Assembly (NCBI GenBank): GCA_018397055.1
Contig: JAGTQS010000013.1
Coordinates: 1-27,125 of the forward strand
DNA length: 27,125 nucleotides
Source of the DNA: Candidatus Bathyarchaeota archaeon
GTDB taxonomy: Archaea; Thermoproteota; Bathyarchaeia; Bathyarchaeales; DTEX01
Reading direction: 5' to 3'
Made by a program: the position numbers and the translations under genes. This document shows, piece after piece, positions 16,711 to 24,357 of this stretch. The stretch's first letter is position 1. The number at the start of each line of letters is the position of its first letter. The notes under the pieces were generated by a model. It was given only the letters and a program-made list of their open reading frames with translations. It was not told where the DNA came from and did no database searches.

Positions 16711-17508
16711 ATGAACGAAGTGCTTGAAGCCTCCAGAGTGCTGCTGAGCCTATTTTTCCTCGTTCTTTCCTCGTGGCAGGACATGAAAAAGCGCGAAGTC
16801 TCCAACAAAATGTGGGCGGTCTACGGACCGGCAGGCTTAGTTCTGCTTATAATGCAGCTCTTTTTCGACTCAGACTCTGTTAGAGAAGGCGACGTCGTTC
16901 TTTGGTTGGCTTCCATTGGTCTGACAGCGGCTGTAGCGCTGGTCCTTTTCTATACAGGATTCTTTGGAGGTGCAGACTCAAAAGCCTTTATTTGCCTAGC
17001 TATAACCTTGCCGGTTTACCCGTCTTTCGCATTAAGGCATGTAACAATGTACGTTTTCTTCTTTCCATTAGCGGTTCTTGTGAACTCGGTTTTGGGAGCA
17101 TCATTATTAACAATTGTAATCGTATGCTACAATTTGTCCCAAGTCTTAAGGAATGAAAAACTGTTCGAGGGACTGGAAAACGAGCCGTTTTGGAGCAAAG
17201 CAATCGTGTTCGCAACCGGCTTCAAAGTTCGCGCTGAAAAAATGAAAGGCAGCTCCTTCTATTTTATGTTAGAGCAGCTTTCACGAGAAGAAAACAAAGG
17301 CGTTGTTAGGCGCTTGAAAGTAACACCTCGTTTGGATGATGATCCTCAAAAAGAGGCTCAGCAAAAGGAGCTTTTAAATGGGTTGCATGGAAAAATTTGG
17401 GTTACACCTGGGCTTCCATTTCTCGTGTTTGTAACGGCCGGATTCATTGTAGCCCTCGTAGCTGGCGACTTTACATCTTGGCTAATCCAGAGAATAGTGG
17501 CACCTTAG
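16711..17508 (+). CDS. Archaeal prepilin peptidase (A24-type GxGD aspartic protease)
   Basis: Cleaves basic leader peptides from prepilins at the cytoplasmic membrane face. The 265-residue polytopic protein has the two catalytic aspartates of the FlaK/PibD type: D24 in SWQDMKKREVSN after the first helix, and D89 in the GGAD motif (FFGGADSKAF). A long polar insert (about 145-225) separates the last helices, and the final helix is at about 237-258. A Shine-Dalgarno AGGTGA at 16696-16701 precedes the ATG by nine bases. Divergent from the pilin operon, so it probably processes the prepilins listed here. Its last 38 bases overlap the convergent winged-helix gene. Confidence 0.9.
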   Translation: MNEVLEASRVLLSLFFLVLSSWQDMKKREVSNKMWAVYGPAGLVLLIMQLFFDSDSVREGDVVLWLASIGLTAAVALVLFYTGFFGGADSKAFICLAITLPVYPSFALRHVTMYVFFFPLAVLVNSVLGASLLTIVIVCYNLSQVLRNEKLFEGLENEPFWSKAIVFATGFKVRAEKMKGSSFYFMLEQLSREENKGVVRRLKVTPRLDDDPQKEAQQKELLNGLHGKIWVTPGLPFLVFVTAGFIVALVAGDFTSWLIQRIVAP

Positions 17509-17839
17509 AAAATTTCTGACAAAAAATAGCTATTTTTTCACCATAATCTAGAGCATTATTGTTTTTTTCCGTTTTTCTCAGGTCTATCAGAACTGTTTCT
17601 GCAAGCTCGAATTGTTTTAGAAATTCCTGCCCTTTTTCCGTAATTGCGAAAGTCTTTCGGGTTCCTCTTTCAACAGTCTTAATTAATCCGATGTTAACAA
17701 GTGTCTCAAGTATTTTTTTAAAAGGCGCCCAAGCTAAGTTGCATTTGTACATGATGTTTGTCGGCTTATTTACACCAGACTTCAAGACTCTTAAGATTTC
17801 AACATAAATTTCTATTTTCGACCTTTTCCTTGTCATCAT
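17471..17839 (-). CDS. Archaeal winged-helix transcription regulator
   Basis: A 122-residue protein. The N-terminal basic helix (RKRSKIEIYVEILRVLKSG) and the following segment (KPTNIMYKCNLAWAPFKKILETLVNIGLIKT) make a winged helix, and KTFAITEKGQEFL forms the wing. This is the pattern of the small archaeal regulators of the PF14947 type. Targets are unknown; its position beside the prepilin peptidase and pilus locus makes pilus control a reasonable but untested idea. It is convergent with, and overlaps by 38 bases, the 3' end of the peptidase gene. Confidence 0.8.
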   Translation of the reverse strand: MMTRKRSKIEIYVEILRVLKSGVNKPTNIMYKCNLAWAPFKKILETLVNIGLIKTVERGTRKTFAITEKGQEFLKQFELAETVLIDLRKTEKNNNALDYGEKIAIFCQKFSKVPLFSGLAKM

Positions 17840-17961
17840 AATCTATATTAGAAATATGAGATTAGAATTTTATTTTTGTGTCACCTAGAAGAGCCTTTGC
17901 GCAGTTACTAGAAATTACCCAAGACCGTTAGAAACTAGGAAAAAACGTGAATCATTCCACG

Positions 17962-18732
17962 TTATCTCCTGAAGTTCCATTCCGTTGTCGCATATTTCTC
18001 AATTATTAACCTTGAGGAGTTTTGCTCCTCAAAACTTGTAAGAGTTCCATCTACCAGTTTTATGTTAAAGGCTTCCTCGAACCCTTTCACCAGAGACTCT
18101 TTAAGTTCATCAAAACCTACGTCTCTTTTTAGAACTCTCTCAAGGCTTGTAACTCTTTCCTCAACCGTTTTTACCATTTTATCTCGGATTTTCTCGTTTG
18201 GAACCCTGAGAACAGAAAACATCAGTGAAGGATCAACCTTCAAAAGTATGGTTCCATGCTGGTGAACCACGTTCATCCCACGAGTTTGGGCGTTTCCAGA
18301 AATTTTTTTACCGTCTGCGATGATGTCGTTGATTGGTTTAAACTCAGCTTGAACACCTAGCCGCCGAAGTCCACGCACAAGTCCCAAGCAAAGAGTTTCA
18401 TATGTTTTCTGAAAGTCCGGCGATATTAGCCTGTGATCCTGATTCATAATTATGCTGTAGGTAAGTTCTCCGTCTCTGTCGTGGTAGACCGCTCCGCCAC
18501 CCGTTCTTCTCCTGACATAGTCAATGCCCTTTTTGTCACAAGCAGACGTGTCCACTTCCTCCTCCATGCTTTGGAAGTGGCCTATCGAAACGGCGGAAGG
18601 TTCCCATCTGAAAAATCTTATGGTGTTAGGCACCAAATTTTTTGACCTTGCAAGTACAATAGCCTCGTCTAACGCCATGTTATAGAATGCATCATGAAGA
18701 CCTGTGTCTAAAAGACGCCAGTATTCAACCAT
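17962..18732 (-). CDS. lplA: Lipoate-protein ligase A, catalytic subunit
   Basis: Activates lipoate with ATP and transfers it to the lysine of lipoyl domains (glycine cleavage H protein or 2-oxoacid dehydrogenases). Family motifs are present: RRRTGGGAVYHD, which binds lipoyl-AMP, and KKISGNAQ, whose lysine is catalytic. As in Thermoplasma, the C-terminal accessory domain is missing here and is made by the preceding gene. The ATG at 18732 overlaps the stop of lplB by eight bases; the frame stays open to a GTG at 18741. Translational coupling fits a two-subunit enzyme. The following gene (winged-helix) is 122 bases away. Confidence 0.92.
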   Translation of the reverse strand: MVEYWRLLDTGLHDAFYNMALDEAIVLARSKNLVPNTIRFFRWEPSAVSIGHFQSMEEEVDTSACDKKGIDYVRRRTGGGAVYHDRDGELTYSIIMNQDHRLISPDFQKTYETLCLGLVRGLRRLGVQAEFKPINDIIADGKKISGNAQTRGMNVVHQHGTILLKVDPSLMFSVLRVPNEKIRDKMVKTVEERVTSLERVLKRDVGFDELKESLVKGFEEAFNIKLVDGTLTSFEEQNSSRLIIEKYATTEWNFRR

Positions 18733-19027
18733 TATCAACACCAGCCATAACTATGCATTTGGCAAAGTCCTCAGGAGAAGCACCAAGCAGTACTGCCTTG
18801 TTCCTTAAAATAAATTTTTTAATGCGATCGGCGATAGCCTTTTCGTCAAGTGACGCTCCTGTAACGGTTCTTTCCATATCGTCAATTAGCTCCTCCGGGT
18901 GAAGAAAAAAGTCTCCAGTAATTTTAACTTTTTTTATTTTATCATCCACGGTTTCAAGTTGAATCTTGATCAGTTTTCCGCCTTCAACCTTTAGTTGCGC
19001 TTTGTTCATGCAACCCTGTTTCTCCAT
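18725..19027 (-). CDS. lplB: Lipoate-protein ligase accessory subunit (LplB, C-terminal domain of LplA)
   Basis: A 100-residue protein matching the LplA C-terminal domain (PF10437-type) that archaea such as Thermoplasma encode separately and need for activity with LplA. GGKLIKIQLETVDDKIKKV and the ITGDFFLHPEEL segment are characteristic. It starts at the ATG 19027, with an ATG at codon 7 as an alternative, and overlaps lplA at its 3' end. It lies 57 bases after cmk. That gap holds an AT-rich GATAAATAA stretch (about 19062-19070) that could be a local promoter. Confidence 0.88.
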   Translation of the reverse strand: MEKQGCMNKAQLKVEGGKLIKIQLETVDDKIKKVKITGDFFLHPEELIDDMERTVTGASLDEKAIADRIKKFILRNKAVLLGASPEDFAKCIVMAGVDNG

Positions 19028-19084
19028 GTATTTTTGGGAATCCGTTTATCATTTACAGCCAGGTTATTTATCAGTTGCCACATC

Positions 19085-19681
19085 TTATTTAACCATTTTG
19101 TCTATAACCAATCTTAAGGCTTCAAACACTTCGTCCTTGCTGAGAAGGTTCACGTCCAGAATAAGCTGGAAAGGCTTGTAATCCTCACCTAAATTGAATC
19201 CGTAAAGTCTAGAGTAAATTTCTTTAGTTTTTGTTTCTTTGTCTCTTAGGACTTTAAGGGCTTCTTCTGGGGCTAAACCGTCTCTTTCCGCTAAACGTTT
19301 AGCCCTAGTTTCCTCTGAAGCATCAAGCCAGATTTTGAATCCTTTTTTCAACAGCCAAGGCATTGCCCAGCTGTCCAGAACTACACCGCCTCGGTCAGCC
19401 CACTCGAGAAGTTTTTCATCAACCTTTTTGTCTATATCAAGATTGTTAAGTCTTTGTTTCAGAAACTTGGCGCCCTCAGAAGTCTCCCACCAGCCTTCTC
19501 CTGTTGTCTTGAAACCCATCTCGGCAGCAACAGCTTTGAGTGCGTCTCCTCCGGAACAATATTTGAGTCCATAATGTTTTGCAAGGCGCTTGGCGACAGT
19601 GCTTTTCCCAGAGCCCGCCATTCCCGAGATGCAGATGACAATTTTTTTCTTTCCATCATTATTTTCTGAACTTTGCTGCAT
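19085..19681 (-). CDS. cmk: Archaeal cytidylate kinase
   Basis: Phosphorylates CMP/dCMP using ATP. The 198-residue protein has the P-loop GMAGSGKST (residues 20-28), SGGDALKAVAAEMG in the NMP-binding segment and the LID-side RLAERDGLAPEEALKVLRDKE region. Cmk is a regular member of the archaeal secY-adkA-DUF106-cmk string, and here it follows DUF106 by 18 bases, supporting the call. Genes often found next (rpl34e, rpl14e, truB/cbf5) are absent; the lipoate ligase pair is there instead. Confidence 0.9.
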   Translation of the reverse strand: MQQSSENNDGKKKIVICISGMAGSGKSTVAKRLAKHYGLKYCSGGDALKAVAAEMGFKTTGEGWWETSEGAKFLKQRLNNLDIDKKVDEKLLEWADRGGVVLDSWAMPWLLKKGFKIWLDASEETRAKRLAERDGLAPEEALKVLRDKETKTKEIYSRLYGFNLGEDYKPFQLILDVNLLSKDEVFEALRLVIDKMVK

Positions 19682-19699
19682 ATGCGGCCCTCTACAGCC

Positions 19700-20197
19700 C
19701 TATTTTTGGGTTTGAGGCTGGACGCCAATTCCCAAGCCTATCCTAAAGACGCGTTGAAGCAGTGTGCTGGAAAAGAAGGAGCAGATCATGTACCAAAAAA
19801 AGATCGGCATCTCATAGAACGTTCCTCTGTCCACCGTTATGAATGGAATATAAAAGGGCGAGTAAGCAACTGTTTTATCCATGAGGTAGGAACCTAAAAT
19901 CTGCCAGATGGCAAAGAACAATGCCAATGTTACAACCATGTTGATAAGCTGTCCCTTCATCATCTTGGTTTGGATCTGTGAGATCCGTTTTTCCTGTTTC
20001 CTTAGCTGAGCGTAAAGTTTTTTGTCGCCTGTTTTTTTGGCTCTTTCTCTATCTGAATTATAGCTTCTCAGTTCTTCTTGGAACTTTGCATATTCTTGTG
20101 GATTAGCGAACTTAAGCCTTAACAGTATGGATGAAATCGACATTAACGAGGAAACACAAAACACAAGTAGACTGTAAAACGCCGGCGTATCAAACAA
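19700..20197 (-). CDS. DUF106 / EMC3-TMCO1-like membrane protein (Oxa1 superfamily)
   Basis: A 165-residue membrane protein with three hydrophobic segments (about 5-25, 85-105, 125-150) and a basic coiled-coil-like cytoplasmic stretch (about 35-80) between the first two. This layout and its place after secY identify the archaeal DUF106 family, relatives of eukaryotic EMC3/TMCO1 and the Oxa1/YidC insertases. It probably binds ribosomes and helps insert membrane proteins beside SecY. TTG start at 20197 with a good GGAGGTT Shine-Dalgarno overlapping the secY stop. Confidence 0.88.
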   Translation of the reverse strand: MFDTPAFYSLLVFCVSSLMSISSILLRLKFANPQEYAKFQEELRSYNSDRERAKKTGDKKLYAQLRKQEKRISQIQTKMMKGQLINMVVTLALFFAIWQILGSYLMDKTVAYSPFYIPFITVDRGTFYEMPIFFWYMICSFFSSTLLQRVFRIGLGIGVQPQTQK

Positions 20198-20204
20198 ACC
20201 GCGT

Positions 20205-21632
20205 CTAACCTCCTAGGAACCGTCTTAAGCCAGGATACATCTCCTCAACGCGTTCCTGCGTAATCTGCTGATAATACTGATAAACAATTCCAACTGAGAG
20301 AAGGATGCCTGTGCCTGTGCCAAACGCGCCGAAAAAGTCAGCTATCGCCGCAAGCAGCCCCACTATTAGGCCTCCTAACACTGTTACTGCCGGGATGTAT
20401 TTGCTCAATAAGGTTTCTATGGGCTTCTCGGATCTTCTGAATCCTGGGATCTGCATTCCTGAGTCGACGAGTTGCTTTGCGACTGTTCGCGGATCTAAGC
20501 CTCCTACCTGTAGCCAAATTAAGGAGAACACGACACAAAACGCAACAAGTATCACGGAGTAAATCAAGTACCTAATTGGGTTTTCCAGTACTTCGACGAA
20601 CCCTCGTGTTGGAGAAGTAACGTAATATGCCAGTCCGCCTGTAGGTACAATATTGCCGTCTTGTTGCGTAAAGTTTCCGAAGAGGCTTATTATTGGTGCA
20701 AAGCTGCTTGTTCTGTAGTTGCTCCATAGAAGTTGAGACCACATTACTATGTTTCCAAAGAGAGCTGAGGCAAAAATTACGGGAAGATTTGAAACATAAA
20801 GAAGGCTAATTGGATATTTACCCTTGAAGCCTCTGTATTGGGCGTGAGCTATTGGCAGTTCAACTTTTATGCCCTGAACGTAGATGACGAAAAGGAAAAC
20901 TCCGATAGTTGTCAAAAGACCCGTTATACTCGGCCAACCTGACGAGCTGAGAACAAGATTATCCAGTGAGCCTCCTGAAACCAGACGTTGAATTATGGCA
21001 ACGATGATTCCCACGGGTCTCACGGAATTGTCCGCCGCCTCAGTTACATAGTAATATTGGAAGCACGAGATCATTATGTTCTGAGCAACACCTGCGAGGA
21101 TGAAGAGGCTGATTCCGCTTCCAATCCCCCAGCCTTTCTGAATCATTTCATCCAGAAGCATAAGGATTATTCCAGCAATCAACAGTTCAGCAAAGATCAC
21201 GACCGACTGAACCATTGGCAAAGTGCTGTAAATCCCCCAAATCAAGTAGGCTGAAGCTTGGAAGGCGGTGAAAATTATGGAAAATATTTTGCTGACGCCT
21301 GTAAACAGGGAGCGGTCTTCATGGTTAGAGAAGTCAACCTCGATGAAGTCTGCACCCGCAAGCATCTGAAGAATCAAGCCCGCTGTTACGATTGGGCCTA
21401 TGCCGAGTTCCATAAGTGAGCCTCTGGTTGAGGCAAAAATTATGCGCATAGCAGACGTTTCCTGTGCTGTTTGGAGTCCGTAAAGTGGAACGTAGCTCAT
21501 GACCAAGTAGATTATGAGGGCTATGGCTGTCCACAGGATTTTCTCGTTGAACCCAACTTTGCGTTCTGGCGCTCTGACCTCTGGGACTATTTTCATTAAG
21601 GGTTCAAACGCTTTGAGGAATCTTCCTGGCAA
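20205..21632 (-). CDS. secY: Preprotein translocase subunit SecY
   Basis: The central channel of the archaeal Sec translocon. 475 residues with about ten membrane helices. The N-terminus (GRFLKAFEPLMKIVPEVRAPERKVGF) matches the archaeal SecY start and supports the TTG at 21632 over the internal ATG at 21596. PLYGLQTA near residue 50 and the cytoplasmic loop before the LVDSGMQIPGFRRSE segment are typical. It lies 68 bases after uL15 and is followed after seven bases by DUF106. In most archaea adkA would sit between these two genes; it is missing here. Confidence 0.96.
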   Translation of the reverse strand: MPGRFLKAFEPLMKIVPEVRAPERKVGFNEKILWTAIALIIYLVMSYVPLYGLQTAQETSAMRIIFASTRGSLMELGIGPIVTAGLILQMLAGADFIEVDFSNHEDRSLFTGVSKIFSIIFTAFQASAYLIWGIYSTLPMVQSVVIFAELLIAGIILMLLDEMIQKGWGIGSGISLFILAGVAQNIMISCFQYYYVTEAADNSVRPVGIIVAIIQRLVSGGSLDNLVLSSSGWPSITGLLTTIGVFLFVIYVQGIKVELPIAHAQYRGFKGKYPISLLYVSNLPVIFASALFGNIVMWSQLLWSNYRTSSFAPIISLFGNFTQQDGNIVPTGGLAYYVTSPTRGFVEVLENPIRYLIYSVILVAFCVVFSLIWLQVGGLDPRTVAKQLVDSGMQIPGFRRSEKPIETLLSKYIPAVTVLGGLIVGLLAAIADFFGAFGTGTGILLSVGIVYQYYQQITQERVEEMYPGLRRFLGG

Positions 21633-21700
21633 CCCTTATTTCCCTCGTTAGTACAGGTGTTTCGGTTCATGGTTAATTTAGCTAGGTGTTTTATGCTAAG

Positions 21701-22132
21701 TTAAGCAGCTTCTGTTATTACTTCGCCGCCTACTTCTTCAATCTTTTTCTTCGCTTCCTCGGAGCATGATGGCACTTTCACTGTTACTGGGACTGATATT
21801 TTTCCTGATCCTAAAAGCTTGTCATAACCTATTTCTTTGAGGTCAATAGTGATTTTTCCAGTTTTCGCCTTTTTATTCTGTTGCTGTCTGTATATGATTT
21901 CCTCAAGTTGCTTTAGGTTGATGATTTTAGGTTGTTTTTGATTGGGCGGTTTAAACTTGTCTTTACTAAAGTGGTTAGGCTCATACCTCAGGACGTAGGT
22001 CCATCCGTGTTTGTGCAATCCTGGACGACCTTTTCCTCCTCGAGAGCCGCTTTTTCGGTGCTGCCCAATTTGCCCCCAGCCGTGAGTTCTTGAGCCTCGC
22101 ATTTTTCTCACTTGCCTAAGTTTGTGCGGCAT
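21701..22132 (-). CDS. rpl15: Large-subunit ribosomal protein uL15
   Basis: A 143-residue protein with the archaeal/eukaryotic L15 (L27a) signature: a glycine- and arginine-rich N-terminus (KMRGSRTHGWGQIGQHRKSG, then GGKGRPGLHKHGW) and a C-terminal domain ending in KVPSCSEEAKKKIEEVGGEV. Starts at ATG 22132, 42 bases after uL30, in the expected order before secY. Confidence 0.96.
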   Translation of the reverse strand: MPHKLRQVRKMRGSRTHGWGQIGQHRKSGSRGGKGRPGLHKHGWTYVLRYEPNHFSKDKFKPPNQKQPKIINLKQLEEIIYRQQQNKKAKTGKITIDLKEIGYDKLLGSGKISVPVTVKVPSCSEEAKKKIEEVGGEVITEAA

Positions 22133-22174
22133 TTTTCAGTTCCTCTTTGTTCAACATTTCATTATCATGCTTTT

Positions 22175-22651
22175 TTAAATCATACGTTTGATGAGTTCGT
22201 TTATTGCCTCTCCCCTGTATCCGTATTCTCCCCCAGCTTGGAAGCTTCTTTTGATTGTTTTTTTATACCCTTTTTTTGGCGGATGAAGCCGAAAAACAGG
22301 TTTTACGCCTTTAAGGTCTTTAAGTTCGACTTTGCAGCTGTGTAATGCTTCTGCGAGCCTCATTAAGTTTTCATACCCAAGCTGCTTAGCATAAATGTCT
22401 GAAAGCTTCTTGTTGCCGACCGTTCTTCCTCGTTTAGCCAGCAGCATGGTGATTGTTTCAACTGTCGGTTCCCCCCATGCGATGTAGCTTTGTGCCTTTT
22501 GAAGCATACCCAAGTAGCTCGGTCGGTCGTCAATAAGCGTAGCGTTACAATTATAGTTTAGATTAAGCATCTTCATTGTTTCGTCAATTTCGCCTCTTAG
22601 GTCGATTGTGCCTCGAATTCTGATGACTGCTAGACACTTTGATTTTTCCAT
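22175..22651 (-). CDS. rpl30: Large-subunit ribosomal protein uL30
   Basis: A 158-residue protein of the archaeal/eukaryotic L7/L30 type. CLAVIRIRGTIDLRGEIDET forms the L30 fold core, and the extended archaeal C-terminal half (FRLHPPKKGYKKTIKRSF) is present. The ATG starts three bases after the uS5 stop, so the two genes are tightly cotranscribed. Confidence 0.95.
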   Translation of the reverse strand: MEKSKCLAVIRIRGTIDLRGEIDETMKMLNLNYNCNATLIDDRPSYLGMLQKAQSYIAWGEPTVETITMLLAKRGRTVGNKKLSDIYAKQLGYENLMRLAEALHSCKVELKDLKGVKPVFRLHPPKKGYKKTIKRSFQAGGEYGYRGEAINELIKRMI

Positions 22652-22654
22652 CTT

Positions 22655-23320
22655 CTACACCCAGTCTTTCGGCGTAACCACTTCATAGGTTTTTTTTAAC
22701 GCGTCAAAAATAGCGTAGGCAAAGCTTGGAACCGTTCTAGTTGAACCGTAACTTTGAGTCCAGCAGTCTCTTATTCCAGCAAGTCTCAGAATTGATTTGG
22801 CACCTTCGCTTGCTACGAGTCCCAGCCCTCGAGGCCCTGGTATTATTTTTACTTTAACCGAGCCTCGTTTTCCAATCGTCTCGAAGGGCAAGCTGTGAGG
22901 TTGTCCACATCCGCACTCCCAGCTTCCGCATCCTCTTCTAACTATCGTGATGTTAAGTCTTGCGTCTGCAGCTGCCTTTTCAATCGCGTTTCTAACTTGG
23001 GCGGCTTTTCCTGCGCCGAGTCCGAAGTACCCGTCTCGGTTTCCCACGGCTACTATGGCTTTGAATCTTGATTTTTCGCCTGCGTCGGTTTGTTTTTGGA
23101 CGAGGCTTACGTTGATGACTTCTTCTTCTAGATTTGGAAGAAGTATGTCTACTATTTGGGGTTCACGTACTTTCAAGCCTTCGGCGAAGCTTTCCTCAAG
23201 TGACGTGATTTTGCCTTCTAGGACTAGCTTGCCAAGCCTTGTACGTGGCTTCCATTCTTGAAGTTTTTCTTTCCGTTCTTCCTTACTGATTTCTTGCCTG
23301 CGTTTGCTCAAGGTTTTCAC
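22655..23320 (-). CDS. rps5: Small-subunit ribosomal protein uS5
   Basis: A 221-residue archaeal uS5 with the double-stranded RNA-binding-like N-terminal part (VGNRDGYFGLGAGKAAQVRNA), a cysteine-rich stretch (RGCGSWECGCGQPHSLPF) normal for the archaeal form, and the C-terminal S5 domain (GPRGLGLVASEGAKSILRLAG). Starts with GTG at 23320. It is the first gene of this ribosomal block; uL18, normally just upstream, is absent and the neighbour at 23513 runs the opposite way. Confidence 0.95.
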   Translation of the reverse strand: MKTLSKRRQEISKEERKEKLQEWKPRTRLGKLVLEGKITSLEESFAEGLKVREPQIVDILLPNLEEEVINVSLVQKQTDAGEKSRFKAIVAVGNRDGYFGLGAGKAAQVRNAIEKAAADARLNITIVRRGCGSWECGCGQPHSLPFETIGKRGSVKVKIIPGPRGLGLVASEGAKSILRLAGIRDCWTQSYGSTRTVPSFAYAIFDALKKTYEVVTPKDWV

Positions 23321-23337
23321 CCAAGCGTCAGCTTTTT

Positions 23338-23352
23338 AATTTTATTATAGGG
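23338..23352 (-). promoter_or_regulatory. Putative promoter of the uS5-uL30-uL15-secY operon
   Basis: On the minus strand CCCTATAATAAAATTA is centred about 25-27 bases before the GTG at 23320. This is TATA-box spacing for a transcript that starts at or next to the start codon, and no Shine-Dalgarno is seen there. It supports uS5 being the first gene of a transcription unit here. Confidence 0.5.
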
Positions 23353-23512
23353 TTAGTTGGAGTTTAGTTTAGGATTTTCAATGAATGAATGAGGATTAAC
23401 AATTTAAACTTATCTAATTGGTTGTATATGCCTTTATGTTAGTAACCCTATTATCATTTAAGTTTCAGAATACGCATACAGCAGCGTACACATAATCACG
23501 TAGGCTTCAGCT

Positions 23513-24190
23513 TTGAAAGTTGCTAATTTCGGAAACGAAAGTTCATTACACTCAGCGGCTAAAGCTTGGGTTGCAAAAGAAGGAGACAAGTTCGAAGTTT
23601 TAGTGGACGGGTTCGTTGTGGACATTATTCGAGGAGACCTCTTAATTGAGGTGCAAACCCGAAACTTTTCCGCTGTCCGCGAAAAACTCCAAAGTTTAGT
23701 TAAGAACCACAGTGTTCGCCTAGTTTATCCGATTGCGGCAGAAAAAACGATCGTTCATGTAAACGAAAACGGTAAGGTTGTTAGGAGAAGAGCTTCTCCG
23801 AAGAAGGGGCAATTAATCGACCTTTTTGACGAGTTAGTTCGAATTCCACATCTTGTCAGGGAAAAAAACTTTGAACTCATGGTTCTCGTAACAAAGGAAG
23901 AAGAAACTCGGTGCAATGATGGTCGGGGAAGCTGGAGAAGGCGGGGAATCAGCATCAGAGACCATCACCTTAAAGGCGTCGTTGGCAGTTTCCAATTCAA
24001 GCACGTTGACGATTACCGTTGTTTTCTGCCTAAAAACCTAGTTCAGCCATTCACAAGCAGACAGCTGTCTCAGCATCTTGACGTCTCATTGCGTCTAGCT
24101 AGACGTATGACCTACTGTCTCCGCGAAATGGGGGTTCTGAAGATAGAGGGAAAAATCAGGCGAGCTTTGCTGTACAAGATTTCAACGTGA
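23513..24190 (+). CDS. Conserved hypothetical protein with nuclease-like N-terminus and winged-helix C-terminus
   Basis: A 225-residue protein that looks like a family I recall from bacteria and archaea but cannot name. The N-terminal part starts LHSAAKAW, then VDGFVVDIIRGDLLIEVQTR, with D37, E46 and Q48. This resembles the core of PD-(D/E)xK nuclease folds (strand-turn-strand with an acidic pair and a polar third residue), here with E-V-Q in place of the usual ExK. A basic SPKKGQ and a WRRRG segment suggest nucleic-acid binding. The C-terminus (about 176-225, PFTSRQLSQHLDVSLRLARRM) is a winged helix. TTG start at 23513. It is divergent from the ribosomal block and next to methyltransferase remnants. 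A restriction, repair or regulatory role is possible; function unknown. Confidence 0.75.
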   Translation: MKVANFGNESSLHSAAKAWVAKEGDKFEVLVDGFVVDIIRGDLLIEVQTRNFSAVREKLQSLVKNHSVRLVYPIAAEKTIVHVNENGKVVRRRASPKKGQLIDLFDELVRIPHLVREKNFELMVLVTKEEETRCNDGRGSWRRRGISIRDHHLKGVVGSFQFKHVDDYRCFLPKNLVQPFTSRQLSQHLDVSLRLARRMTYCLREMGVLKIEGKIRRALLYKIST

Positions 24191-24357
24191 ACAGCAGTTT
24201 CTCCTCAATCAAGCGTCGTTGAAATCATCGGGTTTCTTGAGCTTCCGTGCGTGTTGAGAATTTTTTCTTTATATAGGCTCTGTGGAATCAATGTGGAGTT
24301 GTGGATTCAGTTGTAGTTCTCTGGCAAAATGGTTGTTTTTATGTGTCTGCCGCAATC

